A DNA stretch of 64,000 nt from Caedibacter sp052030685 (GTDB taxonomy: Bacteria; Pseudomonadota; Gammaproteobacteria; Francisellales; Francisellaceae). A model generated the notes under the pieces. That model searched no databases and was not told the DNA's origin. It saw nothing but the letters and a program-made list of their open reading frames with translations. Positions 1-9,474 of the stretch are shown here, piece after piece. The translations under genes and the position numbers were made by a program. The stretch covers positions 21,186 to 85,185 of the forward strand of contig NZ_JBQAJM010000008.1 of assembly GCF_052030685.1 (NCBI RefSeq), given 5' to 3'. Every line of letters begins with the position of its first letter. Within the stretch, counting starts at the first letter, position 1.

Positions 1-1
1 T

Positions 2-3000
2 ACATTTAAACCTGAAAGAGATGGTTTATTCTGTGCCAAAATCTTTGGTCCGATTAAGGACTATGAATGTTTGTGTGGTAAATACAAGCGTTTAAAGCAT
101 CGTGGAATTATTTGTGAGAAGTGTGGTGTTGAAGTCACACAAGCGCGTGTTCGTCGTGAGCGTATGGGACATATTGATTTGGCTTGTCCTGTAGCACATA
201 TTTGGTATTTGAAATCACTGCCATCGCGTATTGGTCTGCTATTAGATATGACATTACGCGATATCGAGCGCATTTTATATTTTGAAGCATATGCAGTGAC
301 TGATCCTGGGATGACACCTTTTGAAAAAGGACAGTTACTCAATGAAGAAACCTATCTTGACGCATTAGAAGAGTATGGTGATGAATTTGAAGCACAAATG
401 GGTGCTGAAGCAATTCAAAAGTTGTTGATTGACACCGATCTTGATCATGAGATTGAAACGATTCGTGAAGAAATCCCAACAACCAATTCAGAAACGAAGC
501 TTAAGAAATTAACAAAGCGTTTGAAGTTATTAGAATCATTCCGTGAATCAGGTAATAAACCTGAATGGATGATTATGACAGTTTTGCCGGTGTTGCCACC
601 GGATTTGCGTCCGTTAGTACCTCTGGATGGTGGGCGTTTTGCAACCTCTGATTTGAATGATTTATATCGCCGTGTTATTAACCGTAACAATCGTTTAAAG
701 CGTCTTTTAGAGCTTAATGCGCCTGATATTATCGTGCGTAATGAAAAGCGTATGTTGCAAGAATCAGTTGATGCATTATTAGACAACGGTCGTCGCGGAC
801 GTGCGGTAACTGGCTCAAATAAACGTGCCTTAAAATCATTAGCAGATATGATTAAAGGTAAGCAAGGTCGTTTCCGCCAAAACCTTTTAGGTAAGCGTGT
901 TGACTATTCTGGTCGTTCAGTCATTACCGTTGGTCCTACATTGCGCTTACATCAATGCGGTTTGCCAAAGAAGATGGCGTTAGAGCTATTTAAGCCATTT
1001 ATTTACTCAAAGCTTGAACATTATGAGCATGCGACAACGATTAAAGCAGCCAAGAAGATGGTTGAGCGTGAAGAAGCGGTTGTTTGGGATATCTTAGAAG
1101 AGGTGATCCGCGAGCATCCTGTGCTTCTTAACCGTGCACCAACGTTGCATAGATTGGGTATTCAAGCATTTGAACCTACCTTGATTGAAGGTAAAGCGAT
1201 ACAGTTGCACCCATTGGTATGTACGGCATTTAACGCTGACTTTGACGGGGATCAGATGGCAGTTCACGTGCCATTGACGATTGAAGCACAGCTTGAAGCG
1301 CGCGTGTTGATGATGTCAACCAATAACATCTTATCTCCAGCAAGTGGATCCCCTGTAATTGCGCCAACGCAGGATATTGTTTTAGGTCTTTATTATGTGA
1401 CGCGTGAAAAGATTAATTCTAAAGGGGAAGGCAAATTATTTGCTGACCTATTGCACGTTCAGCGTGCTTATGATGCCGGTGTTGTTGATATTCATGCAAA
1501 GATTAAAGTACGTTTGGATCACAAGGTTCTGCTTGAATCTGGCGAATATATTGATGAGAAGGGTATTGTTGAAACAACGGTTGGACGTGCTTTATTATCA
1601 AGCATTCTACCGGAAGGATTACCGTTTTCATTGATTAACCAACCATTGACTAAAAAGGCAGTGGGTAAGATTATTGACCAATGTTATCGTCGTTTAGGCA
1701 CAAAAGCTACGGTGATTTTTGCTGACCAATTAATGTATGCCGGTTATAAATATTCAACAAAATCGGGTATTTCAATTGGTATCAACGATATGATTATTCC
1801 TGATGCTAAAGTAGGTATTTTGGCTGAAGCTGAAGGTCAAGTTAAGGAAATTTCTGAGCAGTATGCAAGTGGTTTAGTTACTGCTGGTGAGCGTTATAAC
1901 AAGGTGATTGATATTTGGTCACGCGCCAATGAGAAAGTTGCCAAATCCATGATGGAAGTGATTTCGAAAGAAAAAGTTGCTGATAAAGCGGGTACTGAAA
2001 TTGAACAAGAGTCATTTAACTCAGTATACATGATGGCAGATTCAGGTGCGCGGGGTTCTGCAGCACAGATCAGACAGCTTGCAGGTATGCGTGGTTTGAT
2101 GGCAAAACCGGATGGCTCGATTATTGAAACACCTATTACGGCAAACTTCCGTGAAGGCCTATCGGTTTTACAATACTTTACCTCAACGCATGGTGCACGT
2201 AAGGGTCTTGCTGATACGGCATTAAAAACAGCTAACTCAGGCTACTTAACACGTCGTCTTGTTGATGTGGCACAAGACTTGGTCATTATTGAAGATGATT
2301 GTGGTACACAAAAAGGCGTAACGGTTTCTGCCTTGATTGAAGGTGGGGACGTTGTTGTACCTTTGGGCGAGCGTCTACTGGGTCGTGTCAATGCCGAAGA
2401 TATCTATAAGCCAGGTGAAGATGAGATCTTGGTTGAAGCAGGTACATTGCTTGATGAGAAAGTCGTTGAATTGATTGAAAAAAATGGTGTTGACCAAGTT
2501 ATCATTCGTTCATCGATCACCTGTGAAACGCGTCGTGGTTTATGTGCTAAATGTTACGGACGAGATCTTGCACGCGGACATTTGGTTAATATGGGTGAAT
2601 CAGTTGGTGTTGTCGCAGCACAATCCATTGGTGAACCAGGTACACAGTTAACGATGCGTACCTTCCATATTGGTGGTGCGGCATCGCAGGATACTGCTGA
2701 AAACAACGTTCAGATCAAAAATGGCGGACGTATTAAGTTTAATAATATTAAAACTGTTAAAAACCGCGAAGGTAATCACGTAGTCGTTTCGCGTTCAGGT
2801 GAAATTAGTATTATTGATAAGTTTGGACGTGAGCGCGAGAAGTACAAAGTACCATACGGTGCTGAATTACCAGTAAATGATAATGCACAAGTCAAAGCTG
2901 GTGCCGTTGTCGCGACCTGGGACCCGCATACACATCCAGTAGTTGCTGAGGTTGCTGGACACATAAACTTCATTGACTTTATTGATGGTGTGACGATGAA

Positions 3001-4156
3001 GCACCAAGCAGATGAAATGACAGGACTTTCAAGTATTGTTATTACCTCTGACTCGCAAAAAAGTGGTAATAGAGACATCAAACCATTGGTGCGTTTGATT
3101 GATGAAGTCGGTGAAGAGTTATGCTTCCCGAATACCAATATTCCAGCAAGCTACTTTATGCCAGTGGGTGCGATCTTGAATATCGAAAATGGCACGAAGA
3201 TCGAAGTTGGTGATGTCATCGCGCGTATTCCACAAGAAGGCTCTAAAAACAAGGATATTACTGGGGGTCTACCACGCGTGGCAGACTTGTTTGAGGCGCG
3301 CCGTCCTAAGGATGCTGCAATTATGGCGGAGGCTTCAGGTATTGTTAGCTTCGGTAAAGAGACAAAAGGCAAGCGTCGCTTGATTATCTCGCCAGAAGAT
3401 ATGGATCCGATTGAAATTATGATTCCTAAATGGCGTCATATCAACGTATTTGAAGGTGAGCATGTTTCTAAGGGTGAAATCATTTCTGATGGACCATTAG
3501 ACCCACATGAAATTTTACGTTTGAAAGGCGTGCATGAGCTTGCAGATTATATTATTAATGAAATCCAAGAGGTTTATCGCTTACAAGGTGTAGGTATTAA
3601 CGATAAGCATATCGAGACGGTTATTCGTCAGATGTTACGCAAGGTCAATATCTTAGCGGCAGGCGATAGTAAATTTGTTGATGGCGAGCCAGTTGAGTTG
3701 GTTCAAGTCTTGGAAGAGAATGAAAAACTACGTGCTGAAGGCAAGCTAGAGGCAATCTATGAACACATTTTATTGGGTATCACTAAAGCGTCATTGTCTA
3801 CAGAGTCGTTCCTGTCAGCTGCTTCTTTCCAAGAAACAACTCGCGTTCTAACGGAAGCATCGGTTGGTGGACAAGAAGATCAACTGCGTGGCTTGAAAGA
3901 AAACGTATTGATTGGGCGCTTGATTCCATCAGGTACGGGGCTTGCACATCACCAAGAGCGTAAGCGTAAGCACTTACAAGAGCAAGAAGCATTAGAAACA
4001 GGCCCATCAATGGATGAGCTTGAAATGGCGCTAAGTGCGGCATTGAATGCGGATGCTGAAGAGAATAGTGTTGACCTTGAAGATCTATTTGTTAGCGGTG
4101 ACGAAGATCTTGATGAAAACAACAGACAAGATGACGATGAGGACTATGACGAGTAG
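2..4156 (+). CDS. rpoC: DNA-directed RNA polymerase subunit beta' (5' partial)
   Basis: This is the catalytic beta' subunit of RNA polymerase. The reading frame is open from base 2, so the true start lies outside the window and only about the first twenty residues are missing. The N-terminal zinc-binding cysteines (CLCGKY, CEKCG) lie at about 70-130. The absolutely conserved Mg-binding motif NADFDGDQMAVH is near 1231-1266. The second zinc cluster (CETRRGLCAKCYGRD) is near 2521-2565. The C-terminus is acidic, rich in Asp and Glu. The visible length of about 1385 residues fits the roughly 1400 usual in gammaproteobacteria. It is presumably the last gene of an rpoBC operon, since a terminator follows it. 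Confidence 0.98.
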   Translation, partial: TFKPERDGLFCAKIFGPIKDYECLCGKYKRLKHRGIICEKCGVEVTQARVRRERMGHIDLACPVAHIWYLKSLPSRIGLLLDMTLRDIERILYFEAYAVTDPGMTPFEKGQLLNEETYLDALEEYGDEFEAQMGAEAIQKLLIDTDLDHEIETIREEIPTTNSETKLKKLTKRLKLLESFRESGNKPEWMIMTVLPVLPPDLRPLVPLDGGRFATSDLNDLYRRVINRNNRLKRLLELNAPDIIVRNEKRMLQESVDALLDNGRRGRAVTGSNKRALKSLADMIKGKQGRFRQNLLGKRVDYSGRSVITVGPTLRLHQCGLPKKMALELFKPFIYSKLEHYEHATTIKAAKKMVEREEAVVWDILEEVIREHPVLLNRAPTLHRLGIQAFEPTLIEGKAIQLHPLVCTAFNADFDGDQMAVHVPLTIEAQLEARVLMMSTNNILSPASGSPVIAPTQDIVLGLYYVTREKINSKGEGKLFADLLHVQRAYDAGVVDIHAKIKVRLDHKVLLESGEYIDEKGIVETTVGRALLSSILPEGLPFSLINQPLTKKAVGKIIDQCYRRLGTKATVIFADQLMYAGYKYSTKSGISIGINDMIIPDAKVGILAEAEGQVKEISEQYASGLVTAGERYNKVIDIWSRANEKVAKSMMEVISKEKVADKAGTEIEQESFNSVYMMADSGARGSAAQIRQLAGMRGLMAKPDGSIIETPITANFREGLSVLQYFTSTHGARKGLADTALKTANSGYLTRRLVDVAQDLVIIEDDCGTQKGVTVSALIEGGDVVVPLGERLLGRVNAEDIYKPGEDEILVEAGTLLDEKVVELIEKNGVDQVIIRSSITCETRRGLCAKCYGRDLARGHLVNMGESVGVVAAQSIGEPGTQLTMRTFHIGGAASQDTAENNVQIKNGGRIKFNNIKTVKNREGNHVVVSRSGEISIIDKFGREREKYKVPYGAELPVNDNAQVKAGAVVATWDPHTHPVVAEVAGHINFIDFIDGVTMKHQADEMTGLSSIVITSDSQKSGNRDIKPLVRLIDEVGEELCFPNTNIPASYFMPVGAILNIENGTKIEVGDVIARIPQEGSKNKDITGGLPRVADLFEARRPKDAAIMAEASGIVSFGKETKGKRRLIISPEDMDPIEIMIPKWRHINVFEGEHVSKGEIISDGPLDPHEILRLKGVHELADYIINEIQEVYRLQGVGINDKHIETVIRQMLRKVNILAAGDSKFVDGEPVELVQVLEENEKLRAEGKLEAIYEHILLGITKASLSTESFLSAASFQETTRVLTEASVGGQEDQLRGLKENVLIGRLIPSGTGLAHHQERKRKHLQEQEALETGPSMDELEMALSAALNADAEENSVDLEDLFVSGDEDLDENNRQDDDEDYDE

Positions 4157-4186
4157 TCATTGATTTTCTAAAGTCGAATATAATTT

Positions 4187-4225
4187 AAAGCCTTGTTGGA
4201 ATTATTCTAGCAAGGCTTTTTGTTT
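4187..4225 (+). terminator. Rho-independent terminator of rpoC
   Basis: A perfect 9-bp stem, AAAGCCTTG at 4187-4195 and CAAGGCTTT at 4211-4219, is followed by a T-rich run. It lies 30 bases after the rpoC stop codon. Confidence 0.85.
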
Positions 4226-4247
4226 ATTTATTGGTCAAAAAAAGTCT

Positions 4248-4468
4248 ATCTATGGTGTAATGGCACTACCTTAAGAAGTAGCCTGTAAATATAGGCTTTG
4301 CAACGAACTTAAATCTACCATCCCTGACAAAATAGATTGCCAGGCATCCATGCTCGCAATGACAACCTCTGACTTGTCATCCTGAGCCAGAATGGCGTGA
4401 GGATCCAATGCGGAGCTGCCATGGATGGTTAGTGATCTTCCTAAAGGTAGTGCCATTAATCTATGGTG
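4248..4468. mobile_element. MITE-like 201-bp insertion with 10-bp target duplication
   Basis: The element spans 4258-4458. Its ends are inverted repeats: TAATGGCACTACCTTAAGAA at 4258-4277, matched on the other strand at 4437-4458 with few mismatches. It is flanked by a perfect direct repeat, ATCTATGGTG, at 4248-4257 and 4459-4468. The right copy contains the trpC stop codon, so insertion occurred at the very end of trpC without disrupting it. No transposase is encoded; the 68-codon open frame inside looks like a by-product. The structure fits a non-autonomous transposon. The mobilising transposase is not in the window. Confidence 0.7.
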
Positions 4469-5219
4469 TAGTTGCATTTATCGCTTCCTGCAAAAACGCC
4501 ACCTTATCATTAGCACGCATTAAAGCAGTCCCTGCTAAAACGCCATCATAAGTACAGCCAAAATGATGGAGGTCTTGAGGTGTTTTAGCACCTGATAAGC
4601 TCAATAGCGTAATATCTTGAGGCACTATTTTTTGTAGGCGTACAATGTTATCAGTATCCATCTCAAGGGTATCTAAATTGCGATTGTTAACACCGATTAG
4701 TTTAGCGTTACAGGCTAAGGCCGTTTCTGTTTCTTTTTCATCAAATACTTCAACCAATGCGGTCATGTTAAGTGATTCAATGCATTGAATTAGTGTTTGT
4801 AAACGTGCTTTATCTAAGCAGCGCACGATCAAAAGACAGGCGTCAGCACCTTTAAGGCGTGCTTGATATATTTGTTTTTCATCGATAATAAAATCTTTGC
4901 ATAATATTGGGATAGTCACCACATCGCGGACTTTGCGAATATCTTCAAAATCACCACCAAAAAAAGGCTTGTCAGTCAAAATGGATAATGCGCAAGCGCC
5001 ACCTGCTTGGTAAGCTTTGGCAATAGTGACTGGATTATAGTTTGGGTCAATCACGCCTTCAGAGGGTGATTTGGATTTAAGCTCAGCAATTATTGCAGGC
5101 TGATGTGTTTTAATGGCTTGTAGAAAGTCATATTTTGCAGGAAGCAATGCTTGAGGGATTAGATCAGGTAACTGCTTTAGCTCTTGATGTTTGGATTCGA
5201 TAATTTTTTGTAAAATCAC
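4461..5219 (-). CDS. trpC: Indole-3-glycerol phosphate synthase
   Basis: This enzyme converts carboxyphenylaminodeoxyribulose-phosphate to indole-3-glycerol phosphate in tryptophan synthesis. The 252-aa single-domain TIM barrel carries the family signatures in order: IAELKSKSPSEG near residues 44-55 with the phosphate-binding Lys and Ser, LSILTDKPFFGG, ILCKDFIID with a catalytic Lys, LVEVFDE, and IGVNNRNL. It is not fused to TrpF. No other trp gene is adjacent. It is divergent from the glycosyltransferase gene across a 38-bp gap. Its stop codon lies inside one copy of the target duplication of the MITE-like element. Confidence 0.96.
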   Translation of the reverse strand: MILQKIIESKHQELKQLPDLIPQALLPAKYDFLQAIKTHQPAIIAELKSKSPSEGVIDPNYNPVTIAKAYQAGGACALSILTDKPFFGGDFEDIRKVRDVVTIPILCKDFIIDEKQIYQARLKGADACLLIVRCLDKARLQTLIQCIESLNMTALVEVFDEKETETALACNAKLIGVNNRNLDTLEMDTDNIVRLQKIVPQDITLLSLSGAKTPQDLHHFGCTYDGVLAGTALMRANDKVAFLQEAINATTP

Positions 5220-5257
5220 GTTATGTCCTTATTACTTTATGTGTACACTATTAAAAA

Positions 5258-6154
5258 ATGAAAATATTGAAATGTATTATGAATCTATCAGGATTTACCT
5301 TTTTACGCAATGCCGAAGAGCTATGCTTTCCGTATATTCAATCGATTCAGTCTATTTTGCCGATTTGTGATGAGTTTGTGATTGCTTTGGGACAGTCGCA
5401 AGACAATAGTCCTGAGGTCTTGCATCAACTGGCAAAAGAGCACCCAAAGATTAAAATTATCGAAACGGTATGGAATGAACATATGCAGGTCAAAGGTTAT
5501 ACCTATGCCCAACAAAAAATGATTGCCCAATTCGCCTGTACTGGGGATTGGCTTTTTTATCTAGAGGGTGATGAGATCGTGCATGAGAATGATCTTGAAG
5601 CAATTAAAGAGGCGTTGCATCGCTATAAAGATGATCAAGAAGTCGAAGCGTTAGCGTTTCATTATTACCATTTTTATGGCAATACTAATACTTACCTTTC
5701 ATCACCGACTTGGTATCGTTACGCACCAAGAATCATTAAGGCAAGTGTCAGAAGTTATGCGCCAGATGGTTTGTATTGGCTGGTTCTCGACCCTAAGAAG
5801 TCCAATCGGATCGCACGTTATCCAAAGGCGAAATTACTGGATAACTATATTTATCATTATGGTTGGGTGCGTCCTGAGGCGGCAATGAGTAAGAAAATTA
5901 GCCAAGTGAATAAGCACTGGGGCAAGTCTGAAGGCTTTGACTCAAAGTACAGTGATATCGATCATCAGATCTTAACGGAGTTTAAGGGCACACATCCGAA
6001 TATTATCGATGGTTTTTTTGCTAAAGAAGAAGGACTTTTTAAAGCCAATCCAAATCATGTTCTAACCAAAAAAGAAAAGCGACAACGTTTTAAAATGAAA
6101 CTGGAGAAATTATTTGGTCTGGACTTGAGTCGGAAGTATTTCAAAAAAATCTAG
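5258..6154 (+). CDS. Glycosyltransferase family 2 protein
   Basis: This 298-aa protein has the look of a GT-A fold family 2 enzyme. An N-terminal SGFTFLRNAEEL strand-helix and a spaced SIQSILPICDEFVIALG segment form the nucleotide-binding start. A GDWLFYLEGDEIVHEND segment near residues 95-115 provides a DxE/D-like metal site. The C-terminus is basic. There is no signal peptide or membrane segment, so it is probably cytosolic, perhaps acting in LPS or surface glycan assembly; the acceptor is unknown. The start is uncertain: ATG 5279 (MNLSGF) fits homologues better than ATG 5258. Neither has a good Shine-Dalgarno site. Confidence 0.8.
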   Translation: MKILKCIMNLSGFTFLRNAEELCFPYIQSIQSILPICDEFVIALGQSQDNSPEVLHQLAKEHPKIKIIETVWNEHMQVKGYTYAQQKMIAQFACTGDWLFYLEGDEIVHENDLEAIKEALHRYKDDQEVEALAFHYYHFYGNTNTYLSSPTWYRYAPRIIKASVRSYAPDGLYWLVLDPKKSNRIARYPKAKLLDNYIYHYGWVRPEAAMSKKISQVNKHWGKSEGFDSKYSDIDHQILTEFKGTHPNIIDGFFAKEEGLFKANPNHVLTKKEKRQRFKMKLEKLFGLDLSRKYFKKI

Positions 6155-6245
6155 CATAAAAGTTTTGACAGCTACAAAAGGCAAACGTTATAGTAAAAAA
6201 GTCGCGTTACCGTGGCAAAAATTAAATTTAAAAAGTTTTAAAAAT

Positions 6246-6413
6246 AAAAGAAGAGGTGCGCAAGCTATAGCGCTTTTGTGAAGGTCATAACACCTAGTGA
6301 TCAATAGCAATAGAGCAGGCGCCGAAAGTAATGATGTGTTATGGCTGAATTACTTGGGTCTGCTGCTGAAAGGCAGCAGGACTGTCACGTCAACAAAGAC
6401 GTGGGGCGCTTCG
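6246..6413 (+). promoter_or_regulatory. Lysine riboswitch (L box) upstream of lysC
   Basis: The roughly 170-nt leader shows the conserved L-box pieces in order: AGAGGTGCGC near 6252, the GTGAAGG segment, CAGGCGCCGAA near 6317, TTGGGTCTGC, ACTGTCACGTC, and the closing GTGGGGCGCTTC at about 6401-6412. It lies 80 bases before lysC, the lysine-pathway entry enzyme, as expected. By family knowledge, lysine binding lowers expression. The switch mechanism here looks translational or mixed, since no clear U-tract terminator follows. Confidence 0.93.
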
Positions 6414-6493
6414 GTTGTATTTGTATTTTTGTCAAACACATGAGTCAAATTTTGCAAAAGCCGTAACCCCGTGTCGATAAATGGAGAAGCTTT

Positions 6494-7888
6494 ATGCAAA
6501 ACCCTTTTGTCGTCGCGAAGTTTGGAGGCACAAGTGTCGCTAATCTAAACGCGATCTGCCAATGTGCAGAAATTATCAAATCTTCGCCAAGTGTGCGTGT
6601 TGTTGTCGTTAGTGCACAATCAGGAGTTACTAATCTCTTGGTAAAGTTGGCGCATCATATAAAGTCTGTGCATGAGATTTCAGGTATTGTTGATGAGATT
6701 AAGAACATACTATCGCCAATTGTTGAAGCGATTGATTGTGCTCATTTGCACAGCGATATACAGCAGCGAATAGATGATCTTATGTTTTTGGCACAAATGA
6801 GTGTGCGCCTGAATACCAAAGAGCTAAGGGATGAGATATTATCATTTGGTGAGCGGATCTCAGCGCAACTTGTCGCTGCAATCTTTAAGCAGAATAAGAT
6901 TAATGCACAGTATTTTAATGTACAAGTGGTGATGAAAACCGATAGTAATTTCTCTCAAGCAAAGCCCAACCTTGATGACATTAAAGCGCAAGTGACAGCA
7001 CATATGTTGCCATTGCTATTTGCTGATCAAGTGCTTGTATGCGAAGGCTTTATTGGTATGGATCAAAAAGGTAAAACAACGACCTTAGGTCGAGGTGGGA
7101 GTGACTACAGTGCGGCTCTTTTAGCACAAGCTTTGCAAGCAAAGTCTGTGAAAATTTGGACGGATGTTGCGGGTATTTATGAAGCTGACCCACGCACTGT
7201 CCCAGAGGCGCGAGCGATTGAGAGTTTAAGCTTTAATGAAGCAGCTGAGCTTGCTACCTTTGGTGCTAAAGTGTTGCATCCGGCAACCTTATGGCCGGCA
7301 GTCAGTAGCAATATTGATGTATTTGTGGGCTCTACTTTTTCGCCTAAGGTGGGAGGCACTTGGATTACTGCCAAGACCAATAGCTTAAAGGAGCCACCGC
7401 AAATTCGCGCGATTGCTGAGCGTAAGAACCAGCTTTTAATGACGCTAAAAAGCTTTGATATGTTTCATGCGCAAGGCTTTTTAGCTAAAGTATTCAGTGT
7501 TTTAGCTAAACACAATATATCGGTGGATTTGGTGACGACAAGTGAAGTAAGCATTGCTTTAACACTGGATCATATAGCTAGCCAGTCTACAGGTGAGAGT
7601 CTATTAACCGAAGCGCTATTGGATGAGCTACAATCCATTGGTAATCTTGAGATTAGTGTTGAGCATAATTTGTCCCTCATTGCAGTGGTGGGTAATCGAC
7701 TGCATCAGCACAAAGGGATAAGTGCTAAGCTTTTTGCTGCCCTTGAAAGTTATAATGTTCGCCTTTTCAGCCACGGCGCAAGTGGGCATAATATCTGCCT
7801 GTTAGTAGCAGCAGAAGATGCAAAGGGTGTGATGATGGATATCTATAGACATCTCTTTAGTGAATCAACTAAGGAGTGCGTGCGATGA
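6494..7888 (+). CDS. lysC: Aspartate kinase
   Basis: Aspartate kinase phosphorylates aspartate, the first step towards lysine, diaminopimelate, methionine and threonine. The 464-aa monofunctional protein starts with the kinase motif VAKFGGTSV at residues 7-15. It continues with GRGGSDYSAALLA and the WTDVAGIYEADPR segment. Two C-terminal ACT-type regions (about 300-460) should bind the feedback amino acid. The start ATG has GGAG 7 bases upstream. It is first in the dap operon behind a lysine riboswitch and overlaps dapB by 4 bases (ATGA). There is no fused homoserine dehydrogenase or DapE domain. Confidence 0.96.
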   Translation: MQNPFVVAKFGGTSVANLNAICQCAEIIKSSPSVRVVVVSAQSGVTNLLVKLAHHIKSVHEISGIVDEIKNILSPIVEAIDCAHLHSDIQQRIDDLMFLAQMSVRLNTKELRDEILSFGERISAQLVAAIFKQNKINAQYFNVQVVMKTDSNFSQAKPNLDDIKAQVTAHMLPLLFADQVLVCEGFIGMDQKGKTTTLGRGGSDYSAALLAQALQAKSVKIWTDVAGIYEADPRTVPEARAIESLSFNEAAELATFGAKVLHPATLWPAVSSNIDVFVGSTFSPKVGGTWITAKTNSLKEPPQIRAIAERKNQLLMTLKSFDMFHAQGFLAKVFSVLAKHNISVDLVTTSEVSIALTLDHIASQSTGESLLTEALLDELQSIGNLEISVEHNLSLIAVVGNRLHQHKGISAKLFAALESYNVRLFSHGASGHNICLLVAAEDAKGVMMDIYRHLFSESTKECVR

Positions 7889-8559
7889 AAGTAGCAATAA
7901 TCGGTCGAGGTAAAACAGGCAAAGCAGTAGTTGATCTTTTAAAAGAGGATGAGATTAGTGATGTATTTGACTCACAGAACTTAGTCACCGTGGAGAAACT
8001 CAATAAGGCAACAGTGGCAATCGTTTTCGTTAGTGCTGATATCTTAAGGCAAATATTGCCAGTGCTTTTGCAAAGCAAGGTGTCTGTCATTTGCGGCACC
8101 ACAGGTTTTCGTTATGATGAAATATTGATACAGCGCATCAGACAATCAGGGCAAACTTGGGTTGTAGCGAATAACTTTAGTTTGTCGATGGTGTTGATAA
8201 AAGAGATGCTAAATACCTTGGGTAATTTGCAAAACCTAGTGACAAATAGTCACTTTCACTTAACTGAGACACATCACACACAAAAGCTTGATGCTCCCAG
8301 TGGTACTGCTGTGTCATGGCAATCATGGCTTAATGTGAAAGCATGTCCTATTGAATCTATTCGCAAAGAAGACGTAAAGGGTGAGCATGTATTAAGGGTG
8401 GAAAATCCTTATGAAACCATTGAATTAAAGCATGTGGCGAATGATCGTAAGCTTTTTGCTGAGGGTGCTGTGTGGAGCGCGCGCTTCATATGTGAGAATA
8501 AGTTAAATGCGGGTTTCTATCAGTTTGATGAATTAGTAAGAGGTGTGTCATGGCAATAA
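7885..8559 (+). CDS. dapB: 4-hydroxy-tetrahydrodipicolinate reductase
   Basis: This enzyme reduces the DapA product to tetrahydrodipicolinate with NAD(P)H. ATG 7885 is chosen because AAGGAG sits 9 bases upstream and the start overlaps the lysC stop as ATGA. The 224 residues include a nucleotide-binding start (AIIGRGKTGKAV, residues 4-15), ICGTTGF at 69-75, and the catalytic signature TETHHTQKLDAPSGTA at about 127-142, with paired His and Lys. It is shorter than the 270-aa E. coli enzyme, like the compact DapB forms. It overlaps dapA by 10 bases, implying translational coupling. Confidence 0.94.
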   Translation: MKVAIIGRGKTGKAVVDLLKEDEISDVFDSQNLVTVEKLNKATVAIVFVSADILRQILPVLLQSKVSVICGTTGFRYDEILIQRIRQSGQTWVVANNFSLSMVLIKEMLNTLGNLQNLVTNSHFHLTETHHTQKLDAPSGTAVSWQSWLNVKACPIESIRKEDVKGEHVLRVENPYETIELKHVANDRKLFAEGAVWSARFICENKLNAGFYQFDELVRGVSWQ

Positions 8560-9446
8560 ATATCAATAATAATACATATACAGCAGTCGTCACACCCATG
8601 TTTGAAAATGGTGAGATTGATTTGGTTAGTTTTGAGCGACTGCTACGCAAACAAGAACAAGCTGATTGTGGTGTGTTGATCTTAGGTAGCACGGGTGAGG
8701 CTTTAGCATTAAGTTATGAAGAGCAGTGCCAAGTAGTGAAATTTGCCTCAGGCTTAGGGCTTAAAGTTCCTTTACTTGTCGGCGTGGGCGGTTATCAATT
8801 AGCCGAGCAGCTAAAATGGATTGAGTTTTGTAATGCTCAAGCTATTGATGGTTTTTTGATGGTGACACCGATTTATGCCAAGCCTGGCACTCAGGGGCAA
8901 ATTGCTTGGTTTAGTGCATTATTAGACAAAGCAAAAAAGCCATGTATGTTATATAACGTGCCGTCAAGAACGGGCGTGAATCTTTGTTTTGATGCGTTTA
9001 CAACACTTAAAGACCATCCGAATTTATGGGCATTGAAAGAAGCTTCAGGTGATATCTCGCGCTTTAAGTGTTATGTGCAAATAGCGCCTCACGTTAATGT
9101 ATACAGTGGCGAAGATGCGATGATGCCAGAACTTGCCAAAGTCGGTTGTAAGGGCTTGGTGTCAGTGGTTTCCAATTTATGGCCAAAAGAAGCCAAAGAC
9201 TATGTTGAAACTGCTTTGCGTTTTGAAGCGGATGAAGTCTTAAGCCGTTTATGGCAAGATGCTACTGCTGCATGCTTTAGTGTGGCAAATCCAATCCCAG
9301 CAAAAGCATGGCTTGCGCATATTGGTGTCATTGATAGTGATGCTTTACGCTTGCCGTTGATTGCTCAAGAGCTAACAAGTATTGAGCGTTTGCAACAAGT
9401 CGATGCCGAGATTCAAAGTTATTATGAGCCTATCTGTGTCAGTTAA
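8550..9446 (+). CDS. dapA: 4-hydroxy-tetrahydrodipicolinate synthase
   Basis: This enzyme condenses pyruvate with aspartate semialdehyde at the lysine branch point. The 298-aa TIM-barrel lyase shows the substrate loop GSTGE (46-50), the catalytic tyrosine in YNVPSRTG (Tyr135), and the Schiff-base lysine in ALKEASGD (Lys163). The length is typical for the family. The start lies within the 3' end of dapB; dapD follows after 28 bases. It should act as a cytosolic tetramer. A second level of control by lysine feedback is usual but cannot be judged here. Confidence 0.97.
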   Translation: MAININNNTYTAVVTPMFENGEIDLVSFERLLRKQEQADCGVLILGSTGEALALSYEEQCQVVKFASGLGLKVPLLVGVGGYQLAEQLKWIEFCNAQAIDGFLMVTPIYAKPGTQGQIAWFSALLDKAKKPCMLYNVPSRTGVNLCFDAFTTLKDHPNLWALKEASGDISRFKCYVQIAPHVNVYSGEDAMMPELAKVGCKGLVSVVSNLWPKEAKDYVETALRFEADEVLSRLWQDATAACFSVANPIPAKAWLAHIGVIDSDALRLPLIAQELTSIERLQQVDAEIQSYYEPICVS

Positions 9447-9474
9447 ATTGAATAAATTAAAATAAGGAATATAA

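Noticed and set aside
2776..3138. Long antisense open frame inside rpoC
   Set aside because: It is a codon-bias shadow of rpoC without signals of its own; the same holds for the other antisense frames inside infB, icd and the SulP gene.
4271..4477. 68-codon open frame on the minus strand between rpoC and trpC
   Set aside because: It lies almost wholly inside the MITE-like element, ends in its inverted repeat, and has no ribosome-binding site or recognisable domain.
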